A DNA stretch of 64,000 nucleotides from JALOLV01 sp046295175. GTDB lineage: Bacteria; Bacteroidota; Bacteroidia; Cytophagales; Spirosomataceae. Below are positions 42,747 to 51,286 of the stretch, piece by piece. The position numbers and the translations under genes are program-made. The stretch is from assembly GCA_046295175.1 (NCBI GenBank), contig JBKBNY010000008.1, positions 1 through 64,000 on the forward strand, in the 5' to 3' direction. Each line of letters starts with the position of its first letter. Within the stretch, counting starts at the first letter, position 1. Under the pieces are notes generated by a model, which was given only the letters and a program-made list of their open reading frames with translations, searched no databases and was not told the origin of the DNA.

Positions 42747-43883
42747 TTAATTTACTTTTAATCGTAATCCTGGATAGAAATTTTTGAATCCTCCATTAAA
42801 ATAAACTTCGGGTTCGAGCAATAAATGTTTCAATACGGGTATCGTGATGGCAGCTCGCCAAGTGTTTTTCGGAAATATACTGGTCTTATCCCTTACCAAA
42901 TAGCCGATTGTAAAACTGCCTTCGTTTGATATAATCGAAAAACTTGAGGTCGGAAACTTCGATTCAAATTTATTAAACCTCAAATGAGCATTTAAGAAAG
43001 TACCTGTACCGACTTTGAAAGTATTATCGGGGAGATTTTTGAAACTATACATCATCATTGTTCCGATACCGACACCCATTTTGCCAAAATCAAGATTGAT
43101 ATTTAAGTCGAGCGAAGGCATCGGTTTATCTCTTACCCATCCTGCACCAACCGCACCCGTAATCGAAAGTAAATCTGCTCGCTGATAGTACCAGTTCATT
43201 TGCATACTGCCTTCTTTTTTGATGATAGAAATCGGCATTGTCAAATCTTTGGCAAGAGCAGGCATTCTTACTTTATCCTTAATCTTTTGCACTGCATTTT
43301 TAATATCTTGCCTAATCAACTCATAATCAAGGCTTTCTAACTGTTTGAGGTCGTTTACTACAAATCCAAAAGACAACTGATTGCCATATTTAATAACCTC
43401 TTTTTGGCTTCTGTCCTTTAAATGATTCGGAAAAACCTCCATCGTGATTTCTCCGTAAATCAGATTTATCATCAATGTATCTTTCTGATTTTTGAGACTC
43501 ACAACTTCGCCGTCGGGCATAAAACCATACATTTTTTTGCTTGGCTTATAAACCGAAACTCCGATACCATCTTTTGTATTATTTTTAGTGTAAATCCAGT
43601 CTTTATCGTTCATTCCTAAACTATAAGTAATTGTTTTGGCATTGGCTTCATCGGTTTCTTCTTCTACCTCTTTGTATTTTTTTAAGGCAATTTTTACCAA
43701 CGAATCAATATTGATTTTATCGGCTTTAAGTACCAGTGGCGTAATCGTACCAACCACAAAAACTTTGGTATTTTTGGGATAATACAACTCAATGCTTTGA
43801 TTCCACTTTTGCGGAGTTTGCTCTGACTGAGCAAAAAGAGAGACACTTATGCTCGAAAAGAGCATTAATAATAGCTTTTTCAT
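42747..43883 (-). CDS. Secreted, probably outer-membrane barrel protein
   Basis: 378 residues. Signal peptide MKKLLLMLFSSISVSLFAQ. After a mixed N-terminal half, the C-terminal part (about 230-378) has strands such as LDLNINLDFGKMGVGIGTMMMYSF, FTIGYLVRD and FYPGLRLKVN consistent with a small outer-membrane beta-barrel. Third gene of a sigma/anti-sigma operon (14 bases from the previous gene), so probably its target or sensor. Family not recognised. Confidence 0.6.
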   Translation of the reverse strand: MKKLLLMLFSSISVSLFAQSEQTPQKWNQSIELYYPKNTKVFVVGTITPLVLKADKINIDSLVKIALKKYKEVEEETDEANAKTITYSLGMNDKDWIYTKNNTKDGIGVSVYKPSKKMYGFMPDGEVVSLKNQKDTLMINLIYGEITMEVFPNHLKDRSQKEVIKYGNQLSFGFVVNDLKQLESLDYELIRQDIKNAVQKIKDKVRMPALAKDLTMPISIIKKEGSMQMNWYYQRADLLSITGAVGAGWVRDKPMPSLDLNINLDFGKMGVGIGTMMMYSFKNLPDNTFKVGTGTFLNAHLRFNKFESKFPTSSFSIISNEGSFTIGYLVRDKTSIFPKNTWRAAITIPVLKHLLLEPEVYFNGGFKNFYPGLRLKVN

Positions 43884-43897
43884 AACGAATCGTGATT

Positions 43898-44521
43898 TTA
43901 GTTTTTAGAACTTTTGAGAGGAATTATGATTGCTTTGTTTGGCGGAGTATCCTGATAGTCTGCTCCTTTGGGATTAAATTGTACGTAAATTGATTTATTT
44001 TCTTTCAAGATTTCGATGGGTCGTTTGTTAATATCATCTACATGAATCACTCTCAATCTTTTACTCTTGGCAGTTAGGCTACTTGAGTCAATCTGTGGGG
44101 TGAATCTGATGTCTTCAAAAACCAAGTCGGGAGTCTTTAGTGCTACCGTTTTTTCGTTTTGAATGGTTTGAAGGTCTATCTTCAACACTTTCTTATGCTG
44201 CATTTTTCTCGGTTTTAGGGCTTCTTTTTTCTCAACCACAATCTCGTTTACAGGTATTACTTCTTTCTTTATCAATGGTTTAACAGAGTTTACCGTTATT
44301 TTCGGGTCTTGTCGGCTCACTCTCCAGCCCAAAAACAATGATATTACCAAGCAGGCAGCCACACCAATCTGCCACCAAAGAGCAACTAAACGAGGCTTTT
44401 TGTCTAACTTATGCTCGATTTTGTCCCAAATCAAAACATCATTCATCGGCAAATCATCATCCGACAACTCGCTTAGTTTTGTTTGAAACAATTCATCAAT
44501 ATTTTCGAGTTTTTTACTCAT
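43898..44521 (-). CDS. Putative anti-sigma factor
   Basis: 207 residues. The cytoplasmic N-terminus (1-45) includes DLPMNDVLIWDKIEHKLDKKP, as in anti-sigma or sigma-regulatory proteins of Bacteroidota. One membrane helix spans about 48-66 (LWWQIGVAACLVISLFLGW), with a Lys-rich periplasmic tail of unknown fold. Its ATG overlaps the sigma-factor stop by 4 bp. Role inferred from topology and position. Confidence 0.65.
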   Translation of the reverse strand: MSKKLENIDELFQTKLSELSDDDLPMNDVLIWDKIEHKLDKKPRLVALWWQIGVAACLVISLFLGWRVSRQDPKITVNSVKPLIKKEVIPVNEIVVEKKEALKPRKMQHKKVLKIDLQTIQNEKTVALKTPDLVFEDIRFTPQIDSSSLTAKSKRLRVIHVDDINKRPIEILKENKSIYVQFNPKGADYQDTPPNKAIIIPLKSSKN

Positions 44522-45057
44522 TTTTCTATCCTAAATCTACTTTTTAGCAATTCTTGGAGCATTTTCCGTGCTTTATGGAGCTGACTTTTTGAGGTATTTT
44601 CGCTAATGTTCAATAATTTAGATATTTCGGGATGACTATAACCCTCAATCGCATAAAGGTTAAATACAGTCCGATAACCATCGGGCAAATCCATGATTAA
44701 CTTGAGTACTTGCTGTGCGTCTATGTTATTGTCGAATCCCGAATCTTCACCAAATTCGATAGCCTCTTCAAGTTCAACCCATTTGAAATTGTTTCGGCGG
44801 CGAATATTCATCAATGACTGATTGATAACGATACGCTTCATCCAGACTTCAAAAGAATTAATCTCTTGATAATCAAATAGTTTAATATTCTCGAAAATCT
44901 TGACAAAACCCTCCGAAACGCAATCTTCGGCATCTTCAGAATTGCCCAAATACCTTAAACTCAGCCGATACATTTTGCCCAAGTACTTATCGTAAAGTAG
45001 TTTTTGGGCATTGCGGTCGTTGCGTTTGCAGCCTTGTATGATTTCTTGAATCGTCAT
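44518..45057 (-). CDS. ECF-type RNA polymerase sigma factor
   Basis: 179 residues from the ATG at 45057. Sigma-70 region 2 (KLLYDKYLGKMYRLSLRYLG, DAEDCVSEGFVKIFENIKLF) and region 4.2 HTH (LPDGYRTVFNLYAIEGYSHPEISKLL, then SENTSKSQLHKARKML). First gene of an operon with an anti-sigma-like and a barrel protein, pointing to an envelope-responsive regulon. Confidence 0.93.
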   Translation of the reverse strand: MTIQEIIQGCKRNDRNAQKLLYDKYLGKMYRLSLRYLGNSEDAEDCVSEGFVKIFENIKLFDYQEINSFEVWMKRIVINQSLMNIRRRNNFKWVELEEAIEFGEDSGFDNNIDAQQVLKLIMDLPDGYRTVFNLYAIEGYSHPEISKLLNISENTSKSQLHKARKMLQELLKSRFRIEK

Positions 45058-45229
45058 TCTAAAAACAGAAATGCTGAGTACACCCAAACAGTTGCCTAAA
45101 AGAGCATAAAATCTGAAAATATTTTTGTAATACCCTCAAAAGTGCAGCCGTTTACTAATATCAAGAAGAAATATTGTTTTTTTGGCACAATTTTTATCAA
45201 AGTATATAAAAACTTCAAAATCAATTTGT

Positions 45230-45237
45230 TAATTTTG
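45230..45237 (+). promoter_or_regulatory. Promoter -7 box of the TPR gene
   Basis: TAATTTTG matches TAnnTTTG; the ATG lies 90 bases further at 45328, leaving a long leader that holds a short imperfect repeat (gttatcagttaatggttaatcg, gttaacaatttaacgattaac). Confidence 0.5.
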
Positions 45238-45327
45238 CAGTCCGAAAAAATCATAGTTATCAGTTAATGGTTAATCGAAAGCGGATTACAGTTAACAATT
45301 TAACGATTAACACTATTTAATCAAAAA

Positions 45328-46023
45328 ATGGCTAAAAAAGAAAAAACAGGTATAGAGATTATCGAAAGTGCAGAGGCATTACAACAAGAAATTGGCAAAG
45401 CAGAAGGTTTCTTTAAATCGAACCAAAAAATACTCACGTATGTAGGTGGTGGTATCTTGGCCATCGTTTTGGGTGTTGTGGCTTACAATTTCTGGACGAA
45501 ATCTCAAGACGAAGAAGCTCAAGCGGCTATGTTTAGCTCGGTGTATGCTTTTGAGTCGGATTCGCTAAAGCAAGCACTCAATGGCACTGGTGGTAACGAA
45601 GGTCTTTTGGCTATCGCAGATAACTACGGCTCTACGGATGCTGGTAATTTGGCCAATTTTTATGCTGGTGTTGCTCTTTTGAAGCAAGGCAAATTTGATG
45701 ATGCTATCGAGCGTCTCGAAAAATTCAGTTCAAGCGATTTATTGGTTCAGGCTCGTGCATACAGCCTAATCGGTGATGCTTACATGGAGAAGAAAAATAC
45801 CGAAGAGGCTATCAGCTACTACAAAAAAGCGGCAGAACATAAGCCAAACAAGTATTTTTCGGCTACTTATTTGATGAAATTGGCTACTGCCTACGAAGTT
45901 GCTAAAGATAACAAAGCAGCTATCGAAACCTATGCTGAGATTATTGAGAAATATCCAGATTCGGCAGAAGTTATCAACGCTAAGAAATTCAAATCCAAAC
46001 TCGAAGGCATGCTCGGCGAGTAA
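45328..46023 (+). CDS. Membrane-anchored TPR protein (YfgM/YbgF-like)
   Basis: 231 residues. Cytoplasmic N-terminus, one membrane helix at about 36-53 (ILTYVGGGILAIVLGVVAY), then TPR repeats in the rest (NFYAGVALLKQGKFDDAIERL, YSLIGDAYMEKKNTEEAISYY, KLATAYEVAKDNKAAIETY, with spacing near 34). Likely an envelope scaffold or chaperone partner like YfgM. Followed by a strong terminator. Confidence 0.82.
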   Translation: MAKKEKTGIEIIESAEALQQEIGKAEGFFKSNQKILTYVGGGILAIVLGVVAYNFWTKSQDEEAQAAMFSSVYAFESDSLKQALNGTGGNEGLLAIADNYGSTDAGNLANFYAGVALLKQGKFDDAIERLEKFSSSDLLVQARAYSLIGDAYMEKKNTEEAISYYKKAAEHKPNKYFSATYLMKLATAYEVAKDNKAAIETYAEIIEKYPDSAEVINAKKFKSKLEGMLGE

Positions 46024-46048
46024 CGGAGATTATTTATATCTGATAATC

Positions 46049-46083
46049 AAAGGGATAAGCCGAAAACGGTTTATCCCTTTTTT
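46049..46083 (+). terminator. Terminator after the TPR gene
   Basis: AAAGGGATAAgCCG / CGGtTTATCCCTTTTTT, long stem with a 4-base AAAA loop and T-run. Confidence 0.85.
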
Positions 46084-46110
46084 ATTTTTATCCCTCCCAT
46101 ACATTAATTT

Positions 46111-46587
46111 ATGTCTAAAAATAAAAACCTAAGTGTATTTGGCACTACGAATCTGCCCGATGCGAGCAACAGACGTTTTGCAATCGTAGTGGCCGAATGG
46201 AACGGCGAAATTACCGAGGCTCTTTTTGAGGGTGCCTACAAAACCCTTATCGAATACGGAGCCAAGGAAGAAAACATCGTAAGAGCCAATGTGCCGGGTA
46301 GTTTTGAGTTGAGTTATGGCTCGCAAGTATTTGCTCAAAAAGACGATATTGATGCTGTGATTGCACTGGGCTGTGTGATTCAAGGCGAAACCAAGCACAA
46401 TGACTATATCAATCATGCCGTTGCGGGAGGATTGACCGATGTGGCTTTGAAATACAACAAACCTGTAATTTTTGGGGTATTGACTCCAAACGATTACCAA
46501 CAGGCTCTCGACCGTGCGGGTGGAAAACACGGTAATAAAGGCGATGAAGCCGCCATAACGGCCATAAAAATGCTTGGATTAGAATAG
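46111..46587 (+). CDS. ribH: 6,7-dimethyl-8-ribityllumazine synthase
   Basis: 158 residues. Penultimate enzyme of riboflavin synthesis; condenses the ribityl pyrimidine with dihydroxybutanone phosphate. Visible are AIVVAEWNGEIT, VPGSFEL, CVIQGETKHNDYINHAV (with the His that binds phosphate) and FGVLTPNDYQQALDRAGGKHGNKG. Stand-alone, no other rib genes in the window. Confidence 0.97.
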   Translation: MSKNKNLSVFGTTNLPDASNRRFAIVVAEWNGEITEALFEGAYKTLIEYGAKEENIVRANVPGSFELSYGSQVFAQKDDIDAVIALGCVIQGETKHNDYINHAVAGGLTDVALKYNKPVIFGVLTPNDYQQALDRAGGKHGNKGDEAAITAIKMLGLE

Positions 46588-46595
46588 TACTACTT

Positions 46596-46895
46596 ATGCA
46601 AAAACCAAGACCAAACATATCAAAAACGGCTTTTTGGGATGTCAATTTCGATGAGATTGATTTTGAGAAGAATCAAACATTCGTGGTTGATAAGGTCTTT
46701 AATTACGGTAGTTTTAATGACCAATTAGAGTTGATTAAGTTTTACGGAAAAGACCAAATCAAACAAGAGTTTATTAAAGTATCTTATTTTCGGAAAGAAG
46801 TATTTGCTTTCATTTGTGGCTATTTTAAATTAAATCCAACTGATTTCAAATGTTATTTAGAGAGACAGTCGAACCCCGCACATTGGGAATATTAA
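46596..46895 (+). CDS. Putative antitoxin-like protein (DUF6922-type)
   Basis: 99 residues. It contains FWDVNFDEIDFEKNQTFVVDKVFNYGSFND and LIKFYGKDQIKQEF (given in pieces), the pattern of small proteins that precede AbiEii-like nucleotidyltransferases. It ends 46 bp inside the next gene, so the pair is coupled. Antitoxin role inferred from this arrangement. Confidence 0.65.
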   Translation: MQKPRPNISKTAFWDVNFDEIDFEKNQTFVVDKVFNYGSFNDQLELIKFYGKDQIKQEFIKVSYFRKEVFAFICGYFKLNPTDFKCYLERQSNPAHWEY

Positions 46896-47476
46896 AAGAT
46901 TTAATGCAATTACCAGCATTAGAAAATTTCGCATTAGTTGGCGGAACGAATCTTTCTCTTAGATTGGGACATCGTTTATCTGTTGATTTAGATATTTTTA
47001 GTAATCAGGATTTCGAAAGTGATGAAATTATACCAGAAATAAAATCTATTTATAATCAGTTTAACATTTTTCGCCAAACTAAACGCTCTTTTGCGGGAAT
47101 TATTGATGATTTAAAGATTGATATTGTACTACATCCTTATAAATACATTAAAAACATTGAAGAAATTGATGGTATCCGATTCGTATCAATCCCAGATGTA
47201 GTCGCAATGAAGTTAAATGCCATTTCTAAACGGGGAGCCAAAAAAGATTTCTATGATTTGGCAACTTTACTGGACTTGTACTCTATTGAGGAAATGTTAG
47301 AGTTTTTCAAAATCAAGTACCAAAATGAAGAAATCGGGTTCGTTGTTCATTCAATGTACTATTTTGAGGATGCAGAAAAACAAAATGACCCAATTTCTTT
47401 AATAAATATAACTTGGCCTAATGTTAAATTGAAAGTTACAAATGCACTCGACGAGTTCATGAATAAGAATTTATAA
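46850..47476 (+). CDS. AbiEii/AbiGii-type nucleotidyltransferase (putative toxin)
   Basis: 208 residues. The nucleotidyltransferase signature is complete: LVGGTNLSLRLGHRLSVDLDIFS (GG, then the metal-binding D-x-D), followed by KIDIVLHPYK with a third acidic residue and ISKRGAKKDFYDLATLL near 120-137, as in AbiEii/MenT toxins. These transfer nucleotides to tRNA or other targets in abortive-infection or toxin-antitoxin pairs. Overlaps the upstream partner by 46 bp; lies between ribH and lysC. Confidence 0.85.
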   Translation: MLFRETVEPRTLGILKDLMQLPALENFALVGGTNLSLRLGHRLSVDLDIFSNQDFESDEIIPEIKSIYNQFNIFRQTKRSFAGIIDDLKIDIVLHPYKYIKNIEEIDGIRFVSIPDVVAMKLNAISKRGAKKDFYDLATLLDLYSIEEMLEFFKIKYQNEEIGFVVHSMYYFEDAEKQNDPISLINITWPNVKLKVTNALDEFMNKNL

Positions 47477-47518
47477 TTGAATTGATAACCTATAACAAAA
47501 ACAAATAACCGAAGAAAA

Positions 47519-48847
47519 ATGCAAGTTTGGAAATTTGGCGGAACATCGGTCGGTAAACCCGAAAGAATGCACTCAATCCGCAGTTTGATTGCCGAAGATG
47601 GCAACCGTAAAATCGTAGTTTTATCGGCACTTTCGGGTACAACCAACGCCCTGCTTTCGATTGCCGAATCTCTTTACAACAATAATGCAGAAGAAGCCAA
47701 TCAAAAAATCGAAACGCTTTACGCTCATTATCAGTCGTTTATCGAAGAATTATATAAGACAACGACGGGTTTGAGCATCGGACAAAAAATCATTGATGGA
47801 GAATTTAACTTCATCCGTTCGTTGGCAAGTATCCGTCCGTTTACGCTAAAACAAGAAAAAGAATTGGTTGCCGAAGGCGAAATCCTTTCGACTCAAATGT
47901 TTACGGCGTATCTGCAAGAAGAAGGCGTGAGTTCGGTACTTCTTCCAGCCTTAGAATTCATGCGAATTGATGCCGATGGCGAGCCAGAATTGACGGTTAT
48001 CGAAGATAAAATAACGGCTCTTTTGAAAGACCAAACCGATAAACAAATCATTGTAACTCAAGGGTTTATCTGCCGTAATCCACGTGGCGAAGTTGATAAC
48101 TTAAAGCGTGGCGGCTCTGATTATACCGCGTCTTTGATTGGTGGAGCGATACGTTCAGAAGAAATCCAAATCTGGACCGACATCGACGGAATGCACAATA
48201 ACGACCCGCGTATCGTGAAGCGGACATTCCCTGTGCGTGAATTGACTTTTGAAGAAGCGGCTGAGTTGGCGTATTTCGGTGCTAAAATCCTACACCCAAG
48301 CACCATTACTCCTGCCAAAATGCGAGGAGTACCAGTTCGCTTGAAAAATACAATGGAACCGAGTGCTCCGGGTACATTGATTGCCACCAAATCATCGAGT
48401 TCAGAAATCAAAGCTATTGCGGCCAAAGACGGCATCACGGCGATATACATTCACTCGACTCGTATGCTGAATGCTTTTGGGTTTTTGAAGAAAGTTTTTG
48501 ATATCTTTGAGCAATTCAAAACGCCAGTTGATATGGTTACGACATCGGAGGTTTCGGTTGCCGTAACGATTGACAATCCTGAACATTTAGATAAAATTAG
48601 TGGGGCTTTGAGTCAAATCGCTGACTTGGAAGAAAACGATAGCAACCAGACAATCATCTGTATTGTGGGTAATTTTATGGCCGATAAAGCAGGTATTGCC
48701 CTTAAAGTAATGGAGGCTCTCAAAGATATTCCAGTCAGAATGATTTCTTACGGTGCATCTGAGCATAATATGTCTATTTTGGTCGATTCTAAGGACAAAG
48801 TAGCAGCTCTGAATGCCCTTAACGAAGGATTATTTACTTTTGAATGA
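47519..48847 (+). CDS. lysC: Aspartate kinase
   Basis: 442 residues, monofunctional. First step of the aspartate family pathway (lysine, threonine, methionine, DAP). Kinase domain with KFGGTSVGKPERM at 4-16 and KRGGSDYTASLIG; two C-terminal ACT domains (about 300-440, MLNAFGFLKKVFDIFEQF, then CIVGNFMADKAGIALKVMEAL) for allosteric control. No fused homoserine dehydrogenase. Hairpin after the gene. Confidence 0.96.
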   Translation: MQVWKFGGTSVGKPERMHSIRSLIAEDGNRKIVVLSALSGTTNALLSIAESLYNNNAEEANQKIETLYAHYQSFIEELYKTTTGLSIGQKIIDGEFNFIRSLASIRPFTLKQEKELVAEGEILSTQMFTAYLQEEGVSSVLLPALEFMRIDADGEPELTVIEDKITALLKDQTDKQIIVTQGFICRNPRGEVDNLKRGGSDYTASLIGGAIRSEEIQIWTDIDGMHNNDPRIVKRTFPVRELTFEEAAELAYFGAKILHPSTITPAKMRGVPVRLKNTMEPSAPGTLIATKSSSSEIKAIAAKDGITAIYIHSTRMLNAFGFLKKVFDIFEQFKTPVDMVTTSEVSVAVTIDNPEHLDKISGALSQIADLEENDSNQTIICIVGNFMADKAGIALKVMEALKDIPVRMISYGASEHNMSILVDSKDKVAALNALNEGLFTFE

Positions 48848-48855
48848 TAATCGTA

Positions 48856-48878
48856 GGGCGAACCTCGGAGGTTCGCCC
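48856..48878. terminator. Hairpin after lysC
   Basis: GGGCGAACC-tcgga-GGTTCGCCC, 9-bp perfect stem without a T-run. Possibly a short interspersed repeat rather than a terminator. Confidence 0.5.
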
Positions 48879-48895
48879 TCAACACAAATACAAAA

Positions 48896-49339
48896 TTGAA
48901 GGAAGCATTAATCAAGTTATTTAGTCGAGATTTGGATAGACTACGAGCCGAAATCGAAGCCTATACCGATGAGTCTTTGCTTTGGAAACGTGCCGAAGGT
49001 ATTAGTAATCCGGCTGGAAATCTGGCATTGCATTTGGTCGGGAATCTCAATAATTACATCGGAGCCATTCTTGGGAATTCGGGATACATCCGCAATCGTC
49101 CAGCCGAATTCTCCTCCAATACAACAAAAGAAGACCTTTTACAGAAGATTCAAGACACAAAAGAAGTGGTGTTGCGTGTCGTTGATGATTTAATAGCCGA
49201 GGATTTCCAGAAGGTCTATCCCGAAGAAGTACTTGGTTACCAAATGACCACCGAATACTTTTTAATACACTTATCTGGTCATCTCAATTACCACTTAGGA
49301 CAAATCAATTACCATAGAAGATTTCTTTCAAAAACCTGA
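48896..49339 (+). CDS. DinB-like (DUF1572) four-helix protein
   Basis: 147 residues, starting at TTG 48896; no good ATG is available. DinB/YfiT-like metal-binding bundle: LALHLVGNLNNYIGAIL carries the first His, and FLIHLSGHLNYHLGQINYHRR carries the others. Family members include thiol-dependent enzymes (bacillithiol transferases) but many are uncharacterised. The following 49340-49594 holds no ORF of note. Confidence 0.8.
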   Translation: MKEALIKLFSRDLDRLRAEIEAYTDESLLWKRAEGISNPAGNLALHLVGNLNNYIGAILGNSGYIRNRPAEFSSNTTKEDLLQKIQDTKEVVLRVVDDLIAEDFQKVYPEEVLGYQMTTEYFLIHLSGHLNYHLGQINYHRRFLSKT

Positions 49340-49594
49340 ACGGTTTACCGAAATCCAAAAGCTAAAATCGCCGCCAAACCTATCCTAAATCCACCTCAAA
49401 CCACATTTCATTTGCCTTTATCGAACTTTCTCAAAACAGCATCTATATACGTAATTATAGACGAAATCAATTTTGATTCTATCTATAAGTCTCGCCCCAA
49501 TTAAAAAATATACTCTAAATTTATTCCTACTTATTTACTCTGGGTAAATAACCAAACTTGCTGGTCTAAATTATAACTTTTCACACCTATTTTT

Positions 49595-51208
49595 ATGATT
49601 GACCTAAACAGACGTAAGGGTACTCAAGCCTTACTTTTAGTTTTTGTGGTTGCTTATTGTTTGATTTCTTTTATTTACTTTTTTTACGGGTATGCCACAA
49701 ATAACCCCTATTTGGATGACTATTGGGCTGTTTTTGATACAATCTATCTCACCGACCAATCTTTTGGTGATTCGCATAGATTTCCGTACGTGCTTCACCC
49801 AAATCTTGAACATATTATTTTTTATACTAAGACTATTTCGTGGGTATCGCATAAAATCTTGGGTAAATCGTTTAGTTTAGTTTACCTCATGCTACTGGGC
49901 GATTTAGCGTGGTTTGGGAGCATTTTATTTATAATTTACAAATTTTATTCTGCCCTAAAACCTAACTTGGGATGGTTGGGAGTTATACTGCTACTTGGTT
50001 TTTCGATGCAACTTCACGAAAATTTTTTCTGGGGGATGGCATCAACCCAAAACCTTACGATAATTCTTTTCTCTCTTCTGACTTTTCACTTTTTAATCAA
50101 AAACACCCCTTTTTATTTTTTGATTAGCTTGACTTTTGCCCAGTTATCGTTTTTTACGAGTTCGCCTGGGTTGCTGGTTTTTGCAGTCGGGATAATCTAC
50201 TTAATCATACAAAGGCGATTTCGTCGGTTGGCAATTTGGTCATTGTGTTTTGGTATATCGTCTTATTTTTACGTAGCTCTTGACCCATCTACAGCCGAAA
50301 CCAAACTTCATAATATTGCAAATATTTTTTACTTCTCGGGCGGAATTTTACACTTTGAAGGTCAACTCTGGGCCGCCCTGTTCTTTGGTGGATTAGTGAT
50401 TGCTTTTTGTACTTACTATATTTTTACGAGTAATCTTCAAAAACTCACAAAACTCGAACAATTTATACTCAGTATTGTAGCTTTTGTAGGGTTAGTTATC
50501 ATTTTGGGGTCACTCAAACGCGAAGATGTATTACTCAGTAGATACAAAGTGTATTCGGTTTTGATTGTAATCTGCTGTATTATACTCGCCTACATTCGGT
50601 GGGAGAATCTGCTCAAAAAAAAGAATTCAGCTTGGATAACACTGCTCATTTTGGGCTTCATTTATAATATTTATTCGATAACAGTTTACCAATACGACAT
50701 CAAAAAAATAGCTCATTACAAATGGGCCGATGCCTATAATTATTATGCCAATAACCAATTAAATACCCATTTTAATGCACAATGCAACAATTATTACTAC
50801 ATACACAAGATTCAACATTCTGCAACCAATCTGTACAAACATCCAAACGTAGCATATCTACTCAACAAATATGAAACTATCGCAGAACAACCATCAATTA
50901 CCCAAGTAAAAACCCAATATCAATCCGAAAAAACACCTGCTAACTGTACAAAACAGCTAATTAGAATTTCGATTGAATCTGATGAACAACCCTCCGACTT
51001 CTACTATCTGATGCTCGATGGCTCAAAAAAGCACTTGTATTCTGTTTTTCAGGATAGGAATGACCCAAATCATTTAAATACCGAAATAAATTTACAATAT
51101 TTGACGCCAGAAAAGTATAAAATTTATCTTATAAGTGAGAAAGATGGTATTTTTGCAAAACGATTGCTCAAAATAGGTATTGATTTTGCAAAAAATACTG
51201 GTAATTAA
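49595..51208 (+). CDS. Multi-pass membrane protein, GT-C glycosyltransferase-like
   Basis: 537 residues with about ten membrane segments up to residue 365 and a soluble C-terminal part of about 170 residues. The first outside loop holds NPYLDDYWAVFD, a DD motif where GT-C polyprenyl-sugar transferases carry their catalytic acid. Homology was not recognised beyond this. AT-rich; stands alone between a DinB-like gene and serS. Role in envelope glycan transfer is only a possibility. Confidence 0.55.
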   Translation: MIDLNRRKGTQALLLVFVVAYCLISFIYFFYGYATNNPYLDDYWAVFDTIYLTDQSFGDSHRFPYVLHPNLEHIIFYTKTISWVSHKILGKSFSLVYLMLLGDLAWFGSILFIIYKFYSALKPNLGWLGVILLLGFSMQLHENFFWGMASTQNLTIILFSLLTFHFLIKNTPFYFLISLTFAQLSFFTSSPGLLVFAVGIIYLIIQRRFRRLAIWSLCFGISSYFYVALDPSTAETKLHNIANIFYFSGGILHFEGQLWAALFFGGLVIAFCTYYIFTSNLQKLTKLEQFILSIVAFVGLVIILGSLKREDVLLSRYKVYSVLIVICCIILAYIRWENLLKKKNSAWITLLILGFIYNIYSITVYQYDIKKIAHYKWADAYNYYANNQLNTHFNAQCNNYYYIHKIQHSATNLYKHPNVAYLLNKYETIAEQPSITQVKTQYQSEKTPANCTKQLIRISIESDEQPSDFYYLMLDGSKKHLYSVFQDRNDPNHLNTEINLQYLTPEKYKIYLISEKDGIFAKRLLKIGIDFAKNTGN

Positions 51209-51286
51209 GTAAGTTTTGAGGAATTGTCGTCTAAGTCGGCTCAATCGTTCAGTAAATTCATCGAATTGATATAATCTAATTATCTA

